A stretch of DNA of 64,000 nucleotides from JAJDZL01 sp965221175. GTDB lineage: Bacteria; Pseudomonadota; Gammaproteobacteria; Arenicellales; JAJDZL01. The position numbers were made by a program, and so were the translations under genes. Positions within the stretch are counted from its first letter, which is position 1. The number at the start of each line of letters is the position of its first letter. The notes under the pieces were generated by a model. That model did not search any database and was not told where the DNA came from. It worked only from the letters and a program-made list of their open reading frames with translations. The stretch lies in the NCBI GenBank assembly GCA_965221175.1, contig OZ244867.1:2418001-2482000 (forward strand). The letters are read 5' to 3'. This document shows positions 34,474-43,834 of the stretch, piece after piece.

Positions 34474-35784
34474 TTAGTAGCGGTAGTAATCCGCTTTGTA
34501 AGGCCCCTCCACAGGAACACCTATATATTTTGCCTGCACTTCAGTCAGGCGGGTTAGTTTTGCGCCGATTTTGTCCAAATGCAACTGGGCAACTTCTTCG
34601 TCAAGGTTCTTTGGCAGTACATAGACTTCATTTTGGTATTTGTCGGGATTGGTCCATAATTCAATCTGGGCTAGTACCTGATTGGTGAATGAATTTGACA
34701 TTACAAAACTTGGGTGGCCGGTTGCACATCCAAGATTAACAAGCCTGCCTTCAGCCAGCAATATCAACCTCTTACCACAAGGAAAAATCACATGATCGAC
34801 CTGAGGCTTGATGTTTTCCCATTCGAGTTCCCGAAGTGAAGCGATATCAATTTCTCCGTCGAAATGGCCGATATTGCAAACAATTGCCTGGTTTTTCATG
34901 GCAAGCATGTGATCCATCGTAATGACGTGCCAGTTACCGGTTGCGGTCACGAATATGTCTGCTAGCGGAGCTGCTTCTTCCATCGTTACAACTCGATAGC
35001 CTTCCATTGCGGCCTGTAACGCACAAATTGGGTCAATCTCGGTGATCAAGACGCTCGCCCCTTGCCCTCGCAGAGACTGTGCGCACCCCTTGCCAACATC
35101 GCCGTAGCCACATACAACAGCAATTTTTCCGGCGATCATGACATCGGTCGCCCTTTTGATCCCGTCCAGCAATGATTCACGACAACCATACAAATTGTCG
35201 AATTTGCTCTTGGTTACGGAATCATTAACGTTGAATGCGGGACACTTCAGTGTATTTGCTTCCATCATCTCATACAGTCGATGAACACCGGTTGTTGTTT
35301 CTTCTGTCAGGCCTCGAACATCGGACATCAGTTCAGGATACTTTTCGTGCATGATTTGCGTTAAGTCACCGCCGTCGTCAAGCAGCATGTTGGGGCGCCA
35401 ATTGTCAGGACCGAAAATCGTCTGTTCAACACACCACCAGTATTCCTCTTCGGATTCTCCCTTCCAGGCGAATACCGGTGTCCCAGTCGTGGCAATCGCT
35501 GCGGCTGCATGATCCTGAGTGGAGAATATGTTGCAAGATGACCAACGAACATCAGCACCTAACTCCTGCAGTGTTTCGATGAGAACTGCTGTCTGAATCG
35601 TCATATGTAGACACCCAGCAATTTTTGCTCCACTGAGCGGCTTCTGGCCGGAATATTTTTCTCGGGTAGCCATGAGACCGGGCATTTCGGTTTCGGCGAT
35701 CGCAATTTCCTTGCGACCCCACTCGGCGAGCTTCAGGTCAGCGACTTTAAAATCTTCTGAGACTGACTTCAGTGCTACTGGCAT
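34474..35784 (-). CDS. ahcY: S-adenosylhomocysteinase
   Basis: 436 residues. Splits S-adenosylhomocysteine into adenosine and homocysteine. Contains the NAD site VVCGYGDVGKGCA, substrate residues in NVNDSVTKSKFDN and the C-terminal PFKADYYRY-like end (GPYKADYYRY). Lies 45 bases downstream of metK on the same strand; with it forms a methyl-cycle operon. Confidence 0.97.
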   Translation of the reverse strand: MPVALKSVSEDFKVADLKLAEWGRKEIAIAETEMPGLMATREKYSGQKPLSGAKIAGCLHMTIQTAVLIETLQELGADVRWSSCNIFSTQDHAAAAIATTGTPVFAWKGESEEEYWWCVEQTIFGPDNWRPNMLLDDGGDLTQIMHEKYPELMSDVRGLTEETTTGVHRLYEMMEANTLKCPAFNVNDSVTKSKFDNLYGCRESLLDGIKRATDVMIAGKIAVVCGYGDVGKGCAQSLRGQGASVLITEIDPICALQAAMEGYRVVTMEEAAPLADIFVTATGNWHVITMDHMLAMKNQAIVCNIGHFDGEIDIASLRELEWENIKPQVDHVIFPCGKRLILLAEGRLVNLGCATGHPSFVMSNSFTNQVLAQIELWTNPDKYQNEVYVLPKNLDEEVAQLHLDKIGAKLTRLTEVQAKYIGVPVEGPYKADYYRY

Positions 35785-35829
35785 TTCTACTTCCTCTAGA
35801 AATTGAGATGAGGTTTGTGGTTTGGCGAG

Positions 35830-37035
35830 CTAACTTGCTGTCTGTTTCAAGGCGTCTGCCTTGTCGGTGTTCTCCCAGGAAAACTCTTTTTCTGTGCGTC
35901 CAAAGTGACCATAAGCCGCGGTTTGCTGATAAATCGGTCGCAACAAGTCAAGACTGCTGATAATCTGTTTTGGTCGAAGATCAAACACACTCTCAACGAT
36001 GCTTGACAGCCTGTCGTCATCGATTCCGGGTTTTCCGGTACCAAATGTATTAACCATCAAGGACACCGGCTTGGCTACTCCAATTGCATAGGCAATCTGT
36101 ACTTCACACCGTTCCGCGAGTCCTGCAGCCACGATGTTTTTTGCTACGTATCTCGTCGCATAAGTTGCAGAGCGATCAACTTTCGAAGGATCCTTACCTG
36201 AAAATGCGCCGCCACCATGCCGCGCCATACCGCCATAAGTGTCGACAATAATCTTACGACCGGTAAGACCGCAGTCTGCTTTCGGGCCGCCATAGATAAA
36301 TTTTCCAGTGGGATTGATCAGAATTCGATCTCGCGAAGGTAACATGCTTTCAGGAATAACGGGTTTGATGATTTCTTCGAATACGCCTTCTCGGACCTGC
36401 TCTGATGAGATATCTCCGTCATGCTGCGTTGAAAGCACGACTGTGTTGATTGAAACCGGACGGTCATTTTCGTAGACTACGCTCACTTGGGATTTTGCAT
36501 CTGGACCTAGCCAGTTGAGGGTGCCGTTTTTCCGAACTGTCGCCTGTTGTCGTACCAGTCTGTGTGCATAGGTGATCGGCCAAGGCATCAGCACATCGGT
36601 TTCGTTGCAGGCAAATCCGAACATCAGTCCTTGATCGCCTGCACCTTGTTCTGCGTCATCTCCTTCGCCCTCATTGACGCCTTGGGCGATATCCGGTGAT
36701 TGCTTGTTCAACAAATTATGAACTCGGACAGTTTTGTAGTCGAATCCCCTTTCATCCGAATCGTAGCCAATTTTCTTAATGACATTGCGGACAATGTCGT
36801 CGTAGTCAGTATTATCGGCAGCTGTTGTTACTTCCCCGGCGATAAATGCATGGTGTTGAATTGCGGATTCTTCGCTGGAAGTACTGGTGGATTTCACTAA
36901 TGTTTCACAAGCCACTCGGCTATTGATATCTTGGGTGAGCAGTGCATCAAGAATGGCATCGGAAATTTGATCTGCCATTTTATCGGGATGCCCTTCGGAC
37001 ACCGACTCCGATGTAAATATATAGTTGCCTGGCAT
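35830..37035 (-). CDS. metK: S-adenosylmethionine synthetase
   Basis: 401 residues. Makes AdoMet from ATP and methionine. ATP site GHPDKM, signature GAGDQGLMFGFA and P-loop GGGAFSGKDPSKVDRSA are all intact. Cytoplasmic tetramer. First gene of the metK-ahcY unit; the 293 bases upstream hold no gene, and I see no clear SAM riboswitch in them. Confidence 0.97.
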   Translation of the reverse strand: MPGNYIFTSESVSEGHPDKMADQISDAILDALLTQDINSRVACETLVKSTSTSSEESAIQHHAFIAGEVTTAADNTDYDDIVRNVIKKIGYDSDERGFDYKTVRVHNLLNKQSPDIAQGVNEGEGDDAEQGAGDQGLMFGFACNETDVLMPWPITYAHRLVRQQATVRKNGTLNWLGPDAKSQVSVVYENDRPVSINTVVLSTQHDGDISSEQVREGVFEEIIKPVIPESMLPSRDRILINPTGKFIYGGPKADCGLTGRKIIVDTYGGMARHGGGAFSGKDPSKVDRSATYATRYVAKNIVAAGLAERCEVQIAYAIGVAKPVSLMVNTFGTGKPGIDDDRLSSIVESVFDLRPKQIISSLDLLRPIYQQTAAYGHFGRTEKEFSWENTDKADALKQTAS

Positions 37036-37328
37036 TGAATTAGCGGAATAGAAGGTTGTAAGTGGAAAGTAATTGACAGGGAATTATACGCAAAATAAGT
37101 TATCTCTCCCTTCACATTGGCATGCTATTTTCTGCTGGTCGATGCCGTTTTGTGAATATTGTCTAAGCAATCTCGTTCGTTGTCCCGTCAATCACTATCT
37201 TGAAGATTGCTGGGGTGGGTTCAGTGCCATTTGGCAATCTTGTTATTGTTCGTGGCGGATTCGAGATTGGAGGAATTGCTGGGGAATTACTCCTCCAAAG
37301 TTATTTCTGGCAGTGCGATGGGGTCATG

Positions 37329-38729
37329 TTATAGTTCTTTGATCTTGCGAGTAATTGTATTTCTCCCCCAGCCCAGAATGCGGGCAGCTTCCCCCCTAGA
37401 ACCATCGCTAAATTTAAGAACTGTATCAAGCATGATTCGTTCAATTTCCTGTCGAACTTCGCCTTCCCCTTTTTTGAGATCGCTCTCCAGTAGAAGTTCA
37501 ATCGCCAGACGAAGCGAGCGTTCCCACTCCGCATTCGCGCCTTGATTTTGAGCACTGTATCGACACTGTTCGATTTCCGGTGGCAGGTCGCGGGGAGTTA
37601 AAATTTTGGAAGGGCTCATGATCGTGACCGAACGGCAGAAATTTTCAATTTCCCGAATGTTTCCAGGCCATGGATATGCTGTCAGACACTCCATGGCATT
37701 TTGCGTAACACTCTTCACTTGGACGTTCAACTGATTCGCGGTTTGCATTAGAAAAAAGTGGATCAGCTTTTCAATGTCATTGCCGCGCTCGCGGACAGGT
37801 GCCAGCGCAATCCGAACGACATTCAGTCGGTGAAACAGATCGCTGCGAAAGGCGTTCTTTTCCACCAGTTCTTCCAGCGACTGGTTGGTTGCGGCGATGA
37901 TGCGCACGTTAACGGAAATCTGATTCACGCCGCCGACTCTGTAAAATTTTCCTTCGGACATCACCCTTAGCAGCCTGCTTTGCAGGTCGTGCGGCATGTC
38001 ACCAATTTCATCAAGAAAAAGCGTACCGCGATCGGCCTGCTCAAATCTTCCAATACGTCGTTGATTGGCTCCGGTGAAGGCTCCTTTTTCATGGCCGAAC
38101 AGTTCTGATTCGAGTAAATCTACCGGAATGGCTGCGGCATTGATTGCTACGAAAGGCTGTTTTTTTCTGACGCTGTTTTCGAACAGGGCACGAGCGACAA
38201 GCTCCTTTCCGGTTCCAGATTCGCCGGTAATGAGTACGTTGAATTCTGAATTTGAAAGTCTACCGATGGCTCGAAACACCTCTTGCATTGGAGCAGATTC
38301 CCCAATCATGGTGGTGGATTCGATTTTCTTGGCTGTGGTTTCATCCAAATTGCCTTGCTGTTCATCTATCACCCGTTGAATCAATGTGACAGCGACGTCA
38401 ATATCAAATGGTTTTGGCAAGTGTTCCCGTGCGCCCCTCTGAAATGATTCGACGGTGGTGTCCAGGTCGGAATACGCGGTCATTACAATGACCGGCAGAC
38501 CCGGTATGTTTTTTTGAACTTCGTCAAGAAACAACAATCCATCCATGCCTTGCATTCGAATGTCGGTGACGATGACTTTCGGGCGCTCTTCGCCAAATGA
38601 ATCCAGTGCGGCTTCGGCACTACAGAATGTTCTTGAGTCAATGCCATTCTTTTTCAACGCTTGGGCAAGAACCCAGCGAATGGACTGATCATCGTCGATG
38701 ATCCAAACCGGTTCCGAAGCTGGTTTCAT
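37329..38729 (-). CDS. ntrC: Nitrogen regulation protein NR(I), NtrC
   Basis: 466 residues from ATG 38729, which overlaps the ntrB TGA (ATGA); a longer reading would run back into ntrB. Receiver domain with phosphorylated Asp56 (VTDIRM), AAA+ domain with Walker A GESGTGKE and sigma-54 contact loop GAFTGA, and a Fis-type helix-turn-helix (ARILGWGRNTITRKIKEL) at the end. Activates the sigma-54 promoters seen upstream of glnA and glnK. Confidence 0.96.
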   Translation of the reverse strand: MKPASEPVWIIDDDQSIRWVLAQALKKNGIDSRTFCSAEAALDSFGEERPKVIVTDIRMQGMDGLLFLDEVQKNIPGLPVIVMTAYSDLDTTVESFQRGAREHLPKPFDIDVAVTLIQRVIDEQQGNLDETTAKKIESTTMIGESAPMQEVFRAIGRLSNSEFNVLITGESGTGKELVARALFENSVRKKQPFVAINAAAIPVDLLESELFGHEKGAFTGANQRRIGRFEQADRGTLFLDEIGDMPHDLQSRLLRVMSEGKFYRVGGVNQISVNVRIIAATNQSLEELVEKNAFRSDLFHRLNVVRIALAPVRERGNDIEKLIHFFLMQTANQLNVQVKSVTQNAMECLTAYPWPGNIREIENFCRSVTIMSPSKILTPRDLPPEIEQCRYSAQNQGANAEWERSLRLAIELLLESDLKKGEGEVRQEIERIMLDTVLKFSDGSRGEAARILGWGRNTITRKIKEL

Positions 38730-39871
38730 GCCGCTACCGTGCCTGAATTTGCGGCAGTTCGTTCTGCCGAATCCTGCTGATCCGAGAACTTCAGCAGAAC
38801 CGTGAAGCAGGTTCGACCTGGAGTGCTTTCGCAAGTTACTATTCCATCGTGTCGGAGGATAATCTGATGAACGATTGAAAGGCCGAGTCCCTCGCCGTGT
38901 GGTTTTCCCGAGATCATCGGGTAGAAAACCTGATCAAGCATGTCTTCAGGAATTCCGGGACCGTTATCCTCGATATCTATTCTTGCTGCATTCTGATAAC
39001 GGACTTTCCCTAGGGTAACCTGACGTTGAACTCGTGTACGAAATGTGATCGTACCTGAATTACCGATCGCTTCCATCGCATTTCGAGCAATATTGATGAA
39101 GACTTGAATCAACTGTTTCTGATCGCCGAGAACCGTGGGCAGGCTTGGATCGTAATCGCGAACGATTTGCAGGCCGTTCGCGCCTTCTGCGAGCGCGAGT
39201 CTACGGACATGCTCAAGCACTTCGTAGATGTTTATCTTGGATAGAAGAAGCGGAATCTGCGGGCCGGACATATCGTCCACCAGATCGCACAAACGATCAG
39301 TTTCCTTAACGATGATTTGAGTGTAGTCCCTCATTTCCGAATTGTCACTGAGTTCCCGGTCGAGCAGTTGCGCAGCTCCGCGAAGCCCGCCAAGAGGATT
39401 CTTGATTTCATGGGCGATCGCACGAATCATTGCTGTATTTGCGTTTTGACCGATTTTCATAGCGTTCCCAAAAAACTGTTTTACAACAGCATGCACCTCA
39501 TTGAATTCCAGTATCAGGCAGATTGACCCTTCTATGGACGCAGGGGTTAGAATGCAGTCTACAAGTTTTAGTTGATGCTTTGTATCAACCAATTCGGTTT
39601 GACGCAAGGTGGTCGGTTGCGAAGTGTGCAAACACTTTTTCAGAATTTCAATGGTGCTCGGCTGCTCAAAGTAACTGAGAATGCTGTCTCCCAAAGCATA
39701 GTTTTCGCTGGAATCAAGTAGAGATTGAGCAGATGGATTGATCAGTACAATTTTTAGATTGTCATCGCAAATGACAATCGCGGTACTCAACGCATAAAGA
39801 ACTTGCGGAGATTCCCTGACCTGCTGGGCGAATCTGGACGACTTGGAATGCAAACTCGTTTGCAAAGTCAT
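38726..39871 (-). CDS. ntrB: Nitrogen regulation sensor kinase NR(II), NtrB
   Basis: 381 residues from ATG 39871; a TTG at 39916 is an alternative and has GGGGA before it. PAS domain (about 25-125), then the H-box AIAHEIKNPLGGLRGA, N-box IARNAMEAIG and G-boxes DNGPGIPEDM and GEGLGLSIV. Soluble, no membrane segment. Phosphorylates NtrC when PII is uridylylated. Confidence 0.94.
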   Translation of the reverse strand: MTLQTSLHSKSSRFAQQVRESPQVLYALSTAIVICDDNLKIVLINPSAQSLLDSSENYALGDSILSYFEQPSTIEILKKCLHTSQPTTLRQTELVDTKHQLKLVDCILTPASIEGSICLILEFNEVHAVVKQFFGNAMKIGQNANTAMIRAIAHEIKNPLGGLRGAAQLLDRELSDNSEMRDYTQIIVKETDRLCDLVDDMSGPQIPLLLSKINIYEVLEHVRRLALAEGANGLQIVRDYDPSLPTVLGDQKQLIQVFINIARNAMEAIGNSGTITFRTRVQRQVTLGKVRYQNAARIDIEDNGPGIPEDMLDQVFYPMISGKPHGEGLGLSIVHQIILRHDGIVTCESTPGRTCFTVLLKFSDQQDSAERTAANSGTVAA

Positions 39872-39934
39872 GGAACTGGTCTCTCCCTCCTTGACAGAAT
39901 ACCGCTGGTTGTCCAATTCCCCTGCACCTAATCT

Positions 39935-39974
39935 TTCGAGATCTGGAAGTCCTGTGAAACTGCCAGATCTCGAA
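39935..39974 (-). terminator. Hairpin between glnA and ntrB
   Basis: A 12-bp perfect stem (TTCGAGATCTGG with CCAGATCTCGAA) with a 16-base loop, 69 bases after the glnA stop and before ntrB. No T-run follows, so it is more an RNA-stabilising or attenuating hairpin, akin to the weak terminator known between glnA and ntrB in enteric bacteria. Confidence 0.55.
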
Positions 39975-40043
39975 GATCAAAGAGGATGTAGGTAAATGAA
40001 CAATTAAATTATGTCTGTGGTTATCGCAGATGCTCCCTCGTGC

Positions 40044-41453
40044 TTAACCGCTATAGTACATTTCAAACTCTAACGGATGCGTCACCAGCTGCATGGCTTT
40101 GACGTCTTCCGTCAACAGATCAATATACGAATCAATGGTATTGTCGGTGAAGACATTTCCGGCTTTGAGAAAGTCTCGATCACTATCCAAAGCTGCCAGC
40201 GCCTCATCCAGTGAAGCGGCGACATGCGGAATTGCTTTCTCATCCGCACCGGATAGTTCATACAAATCAACTTCGGTCGGCAGACCCGGATCAATCTTGT
40301 TCTTGATGCCATCAAGTCCGGCCATCAACATTGCTGAATATGCCAGATAAGGATTGGCCAAAGGATCTGGGAATCTAACTTCTACGCGTCTTCCAGCTTC
40401 CGGTGAGAACGGAATTCGACAGGATGCGGATCGGTTGAAGGACGAATACTGCAGCAGAACAGGCGCCTCGAATCCTGGAACCAGTCGCTTGTAACTGTTG
40501 GTCGACGGATTGGTGAAAGCATTCAGTGCACTGGCATGCTTGAAAATGCCGCCAATGTAGTAAAGCGCCTCCTGACTTAGCCCGCAGTGCATGTCGCCGA
40601 CAAATAACGATTTTCCATCCTTGAATAGAGACTGATGGGTATGCATGCCTGATCCGTTATCTCCAACCAGCGGCTTGGGCATGAAAGTAGCTGTCATTCC
40701 ATGAGCCGCAGCGACATTCTTCACGCAGTATTTGTAACTCTGCGTTTGGTCCGCCATTCTGACCAAGGTGGTGTACTTGATGCCGATTTCAGCCTGTCCA
40801 GCGGTTCCGACTTCATGGTGATGTTTTTCCACGGTGACGCCCATGTCCATCATGGCCTGACACATGGCGGCTCGCAGGTCGCTCATTGAATCAATCGGCG
40901 GTACTGGAAAATATCCGCCTTTTATCCCGGGTCTGTGCCCAAGATTCGGGCCTTCATCAAAATCCTGTGAACTGTTCCAGGCGCCTTCATAAGAATTAAT
41001 TTCATAGAATACACTGTCCATTCCGCTGGCCCAGCGTACCCCATCAAATACAAAGAACTCTGGTTCAGGTCCAAAATACGCGGTATCCGCGATGCCTGAC
41101 TCAATGAGGTACTTTTCCGCTTTCTGCCCGATGCTGCGTGGGTCCTTTTCGTACCACTCGCCTTTGATTGGATTGTAAATACTGCAACGGATAATGACAG
41201 TTGTTTCCTGTGCAAAGGGATCGATAACGGCGGAATGCGGATCCAGTCTCATTGCCATGTCTGACTCATTGATCGGCTGCCATCCGGCAATAGAAGAACC
41301 GTCAAACATGATGTCTTCTTCGAACAATTCTTCGGAAAAATTAGACACCGGCCATCCTAGGTGCTGCACCATACCTCTTGTATCGGTAAAGCGCAGACTG
41401 ATGAACTTGGCGTTGTTATCCTTAATAATTTTCATGACGTTCTCAACTGACAT
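40044..41453 (-). CDS. glnA: Glutamine synthetase type I
   Basis: 469 residues from ATG 41453, with AGGAGGG upstream; earlier in-frame ATGs lie at or upstream of the sigma-54 promoter and so cannot be used from it. Signatures FDGSSIAGW, the ATP-binding KPLVGDNGSGMHTHQS and NRSASCRIPF are intact. The adenylylation Tyr is present in EVDLYELSG, so control by GlnE is expected. Dodecameric, cytoplasmic. Followed by ntrB-ntrC in the same direction. Confidence 0.97.
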   Translation of the reverse strand: MSVENVMKIIKDNNAKFISLRFTDTRGMVQHLGWPVSNFSEELFEEDIMFDGSSIAGWQPINESDMAMRLDPHSAVIDPFAQETTVIIRCSIYNPIKGEWYEKDPRSIGQKAEKYLIESGIADTAYFGPEPEFFVFDGVRWASGMDSVFYEINSYEGAWNSSQDFDEGPNLGHRPGIKGGYFPVPPIDSMSDLRAAMCQAMMDMGVTVEKHHHEVGTAGQAEIGIKYTTLVRMADQTQSYKYCVKNVAAAHGMTATFMPKPLVGDNGSGMHTHQSLFKDGKSLFVGDMHCGLSQEALYYIGGIFKHASALNAFTNPSTNSYKRLVPGFEAPVLLQYSSFNRSASCRIPFSPEAGRRVEVRFPDPLANPYLAYSAMLMAGLDGIKNKIDPGLPTEVDLYELSGADEKAIPHVAASLDEALAALDSDRDFLKAGNVFTDNTIDSYIDLLTEDVKAMQLVTHPLEFEMYYSG

Positions 41454-41503
41454 TAATACACCCTCCTGTAAATGAATTAGTTGAAAATAACTATCAACAT
41501 AAC

Positions 41504-41520
41504 AGCAATTATCGTGCCAA
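41504..41520 (-). promoter_or_regulatory. Sigma-54 promoter of glnA
   Basis: Minus-strand TTGGCACGATAATTGCT, a perfect -24/-12 element that differs by a single base from the one before glnK. It is 51 bases upstream of the glnA ATG. Confidence 0.93.
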
Positions 41521-41557
41521 AAATTTGCGGAGAATTGGCAATCCAGCACATATAAAA

Positions 41558-41574
41558 TGCACCAATTTAGTGCA
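41558..41574. promoter_or_regulatory. NtrC-binding dyad upstream of glnA
   Basis: Plus-strand TGCACCAATTTAGTGCA, an interrupted palindrome with one mismatch to the NtrC consensus TGCACC-N5-GGTGCA, 38 bases upstream of the -24 element. Confidence 0.82.
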
Positions 41575-41587
41575 TTAGTAGAGATTA

Positions 41588-41604
41588 TGCACCAAATTGA
41601 TGAT
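41588..41604. promoter_or_regulatory. Second, weaker NtrC-like half-site
   Basis: TGCACCAAATTGATGAT keeps the left half of the consensus (TGCACC) but has a degenerate right half. Three helical turns from the strong site, consistent with cooperative NtrC binding. Confidence 0.55.
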
Positions 41605-41776
41605 TATTGAGCGATATGCTCGAATATTTTTGGGATTGCGTGACTCGAAGTCGGCTATGATGCGAACATCTGGTTCGGATTTGGCGAGCTACAGAATGGC
41701 TTATTTGATTGCGCTTCGTACTCTCAACATTTCGGCAGAATTTTACAGTTGTGCGGAGTCTATCGATTGAGCTTGC

Positions 41777-42010
41777 TCAGTCGCACACCTGCAAGCGAAC
41801 GATGGACTGATTTCCCTGATTTTCCGCAGAAAGTACTTTGTGTCCGTGAATCCGGCACCAGGCTGGAATATCGACAAGCGCACCGGGGTCAGTACATACG
41901 ACCTCAAGAACCTGGCCGCTAGTGAGGGCAGAAACCTGTTCCTGGGTGCGAATCACTGGCATCGGACAAATCAGATTTGTAGCGTCCAGCGTTTGATCTA
42001 CACGTACCAT
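41777..42010 (-). CDS. TusA-family sulfur carrier protein
   Basis: 77 residues. Two-layer alpha/beta sulfurtransferase fold with the persulfide Cys in NLICPMPVIRT (C-P-x-P motif). Usual TusA hands sulfur to the 2-thiouridine pathway or to other acceptors. Its first 13 bases overlap the end of the MnmA-like gene, so the two are translated together. Confidence 0.88.
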   Translation of the reverse strand: MVRVDQTLDATNLICPMPVIRTQEQVSALTSGQVLEVVCTDPGALVDIPAWCRIHGHKVLSAENQGNQSIVRLQVCD

Positions 42011-43047
42011 GGCTGCGGAATCTCTGCGGGTTTCATGGGAGAGACGGTCAGCATGCGTTCGTTGCCCTCCAGATCGGTAAATTGAACCATTACCCGGTCG
42101 GCATTTCTCGAGCTGCCGAATCGGGCAATCAGCTGGGCTGCCATTTCCACATCTTCATCGGGAATTTGTCCATCGACGAGAGTCATCGGGCCGGAATGAC
42201 TCGTAATTGTAAAATGCGCGAACTTGGAACGGTAGCCATTCAGATACTGGGTTTCACCCGAATCTCTGGCGATGATGAGCTTCCAGTCGGTCTTGGGACG
42301 CAGGTGCCGTCCGACTTTGAGAAGCATGATGTCGTCCAGTTCATAGTTTCTATCGCTTCGGTGGTCCCAAAAATCCTGCAGTTTTCGTGAATACGATTCG
42401 TCAGTTAGAAAACAGCATCCGCCGGCCGGTTGCGAGTATTCGCTGATGCCAAACTGCTCGGCGAGTTCCATCTGTTTTTTGCGGCTCCGTCCGGAGATTT
42501 CGTAGAGCTTGTCTCGGTCTATCCAGCCGGCACGCTCTGGCAAAGTTGGTGATAGTAGCTTTGCGCTTAACGGACGAAGCAGTCGATCAAAGGCTCCCGA
42601 TTCTCGTGCCACGACCGGAAAAGTGCTTCGTCGCTGCGATTTCGGTCGTTGTCCGAGAACCTCGCCCGTGATAATGAAGTCAAACTCATTCGCTTCCATC
42701 CACTCCTTGGCTTTGCCAACCATGAAACCCTTGCAGTCGAGACATGGATTGAGATGCGCGCCATATCCATGTTTCGGGTTGAGGACAATGTCTTTATAGG
42801 GTTCAATGGCTTCAATAATATGCAGTTTGATGCCGATCTGCTCGGCCGACCAAAGAGCATTGTTGCGCTTTTGTTTCTTTCGGTCCTTGTTGCGAATGGC
42901 GTGGGTATGTCCTTCGACGCAAAATCCGGTAAATATATTCAGTCCCTCGACGTGAATTTGCTGCTCGAGCAAAATTCGTGCAGCCAGCATTGAGTCCAGT
43001 CCACCTGATATCAAGGCTACTGCCTTTCGTTTTATCGTCTTTGTCAT
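41998..43047 (-). CDS. MnmA-like PP-loop ATPase / tRNA sulfurtransferase-like protein
   Basis: 349 residues from ATG 43047. The PP-loop pyrophosphatase motif ALISGGLDSMLAARIL is at the N-terminus and the rest resembles a family annotated as 2-thiouridylate-type sulfurtransferases, distinct from canonical MnmA. Cysteines that may carry or relay sulfur are in NPCLDCKGF and QPAGGCCFLTD. Adjacent TusA strongly suggests sulfur transfer to a nucleic acid or small-molecule target. The target is not known; canonical MnmA is presumably elsewhere. Confidence 0.75.
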   Translation of the reverse strand: MTKTIKRKAVALISGGLDSMLAARILLEQQIHVEGLNIFTGFCVEGHTHAIRNKDRKKQKRNNALWSAEQIGIKLHIIEAIEPYKDIVLNPKHGYGAHLNPCLDCKGFMVGKAKEWMEANEFDFIITGEVLGQRPKSQRRSTFPVVARESGAFDRLLRPLSAKLLSPTLPERAGWIDRDKLYEISGRSRKKQMELAEQFGISEYSQPAGGCCFLTDESYSRKLQDFWDHRSDRNYELDDIMLLKVGRHLRPKTDWKLIIARDSGETQYLNGYRSKFAHFTITSHSGPMTLVDGQIPDEDVEMAAQLIARFGSSRNADRVMVQFTDLEGNERMLTVSPMKPAEIPQPWYV

Positions 43048-43393
43048 TTTGCGTTGAAGTGAAATATGCGTGACGGATATTGTACTTCTTGAACCTGACA
43101 TTTTCCTGATGCTGTATCGGAAACTCAACAACAAGACCCCGTAAAATTTTATCGAATGTCAGGTCCAATGTGAACCGGATAGGACGCGCGATTGGGAGCA
43201 CCGAGGGAGAGTCTGTGCCAATTTGTAAGTAATCACAAACTTGAAGTTGTGTTCACTGGATTTTTCCACTGTGCACAGGTGCGCTACCGTTCCGAAGATT
43301 CGGAATCGATTCAAGTCGCATTCAAACAAGCACCGCTTGAGGCGGCCGGTTCATGTCAGAAGCGGAAATCCTCGAACTTGATACAGCGCTTCA
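43048..43393. other. Stretch without a supported gene
   Basis: Between the MnmA-like gene and the next weak frame I see no gene. Minus-strand fragments look faintly protein-like but are broken by stops. Confidence 0.3.
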
Positions 43394-43747
43394 TCAATCA
43401 TCTGACGGTGGCAGGCGTTGACCTTCACTGTCCATTGCACCCTCGGGTGAACTACTACTGTCCGAAGTCCCCGTGTTATCAACAGATGTCTCAGAGTTAT
43501 CCACAGGCCAGAAGGCTTGGCGAAAGGCTGTTTCGGCTTCTTCCTGACGGGCCTGTAGCGCCTCAAAGATGTGTTTCAGAGCGTCCGGCGTCTTATGGGA
43601 CATAATCTTGCTGGTAAGCTCCAGTGCCTCGTTTACCCAATCTTCCCAGTCTCCGCCTGCTAGACCATCCTCAAGCGTCGCAGCAGCGATCTGCAAGATG
43701 CTTTTCTTGGCGATAGTGATCTGGCGACGCAGCTTCGCACGTTCCTG
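43394..43747 (-). CDS. Hypothetical protein or gene fragment
   Basis: Open frame of 117 codons bounded upstream by an in-frame TGA at 43748-43750. No ATG; a TTG at 43696 is the best start (100 residues). Amino acid content is protein-like and helical at first (LRRQITIAKKSILQIAAATL, DWEDWVNEALELTSKIM), then Ser/Asp/Pro-rich. No family recognised. The stop just upstream and lack of a start suggest the 3' end of a longer gene. Confidence 0.4.
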   Translation of the reverse strand, partial: QERAKLRRQITIAKKSILQIAAATLEDGLAGGDWEDWVNEALELTSKIMSHKTPDALKHIFEALQARQEEAETAFRQAFWPVDNSETSVDNTGTSDSSSSPEGAMDSEGQRLPPSDD

Positions 43748-43810
43748 TCACTGCCGATTGATCAGGAAGGTACAGGGGGATCACCCACCCGTAAAAAAAC
43801 GGAGGGCAGT

Positions 43811-43834
43811 GCAAATCCACGCATGTGGATTCGC
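43811..43834. repeat. Inverted repeat (10-bp arms)
   Basis: GCAAATCCAC and GTGGATTCGC flank a GCAT loop, with one mismatch. It lies in a gene-poor tract and could be a mobile-element or regulatory remnant. Confidence 0.5.

Noticed and set aside
37036..37328. Possible SAM riboswitch before metK
   Set aside because: No recognisable SAM-II, SAM-V or SAH core; a Cys/Trp-rich plus-strand frame here is also not convincing as a gene.
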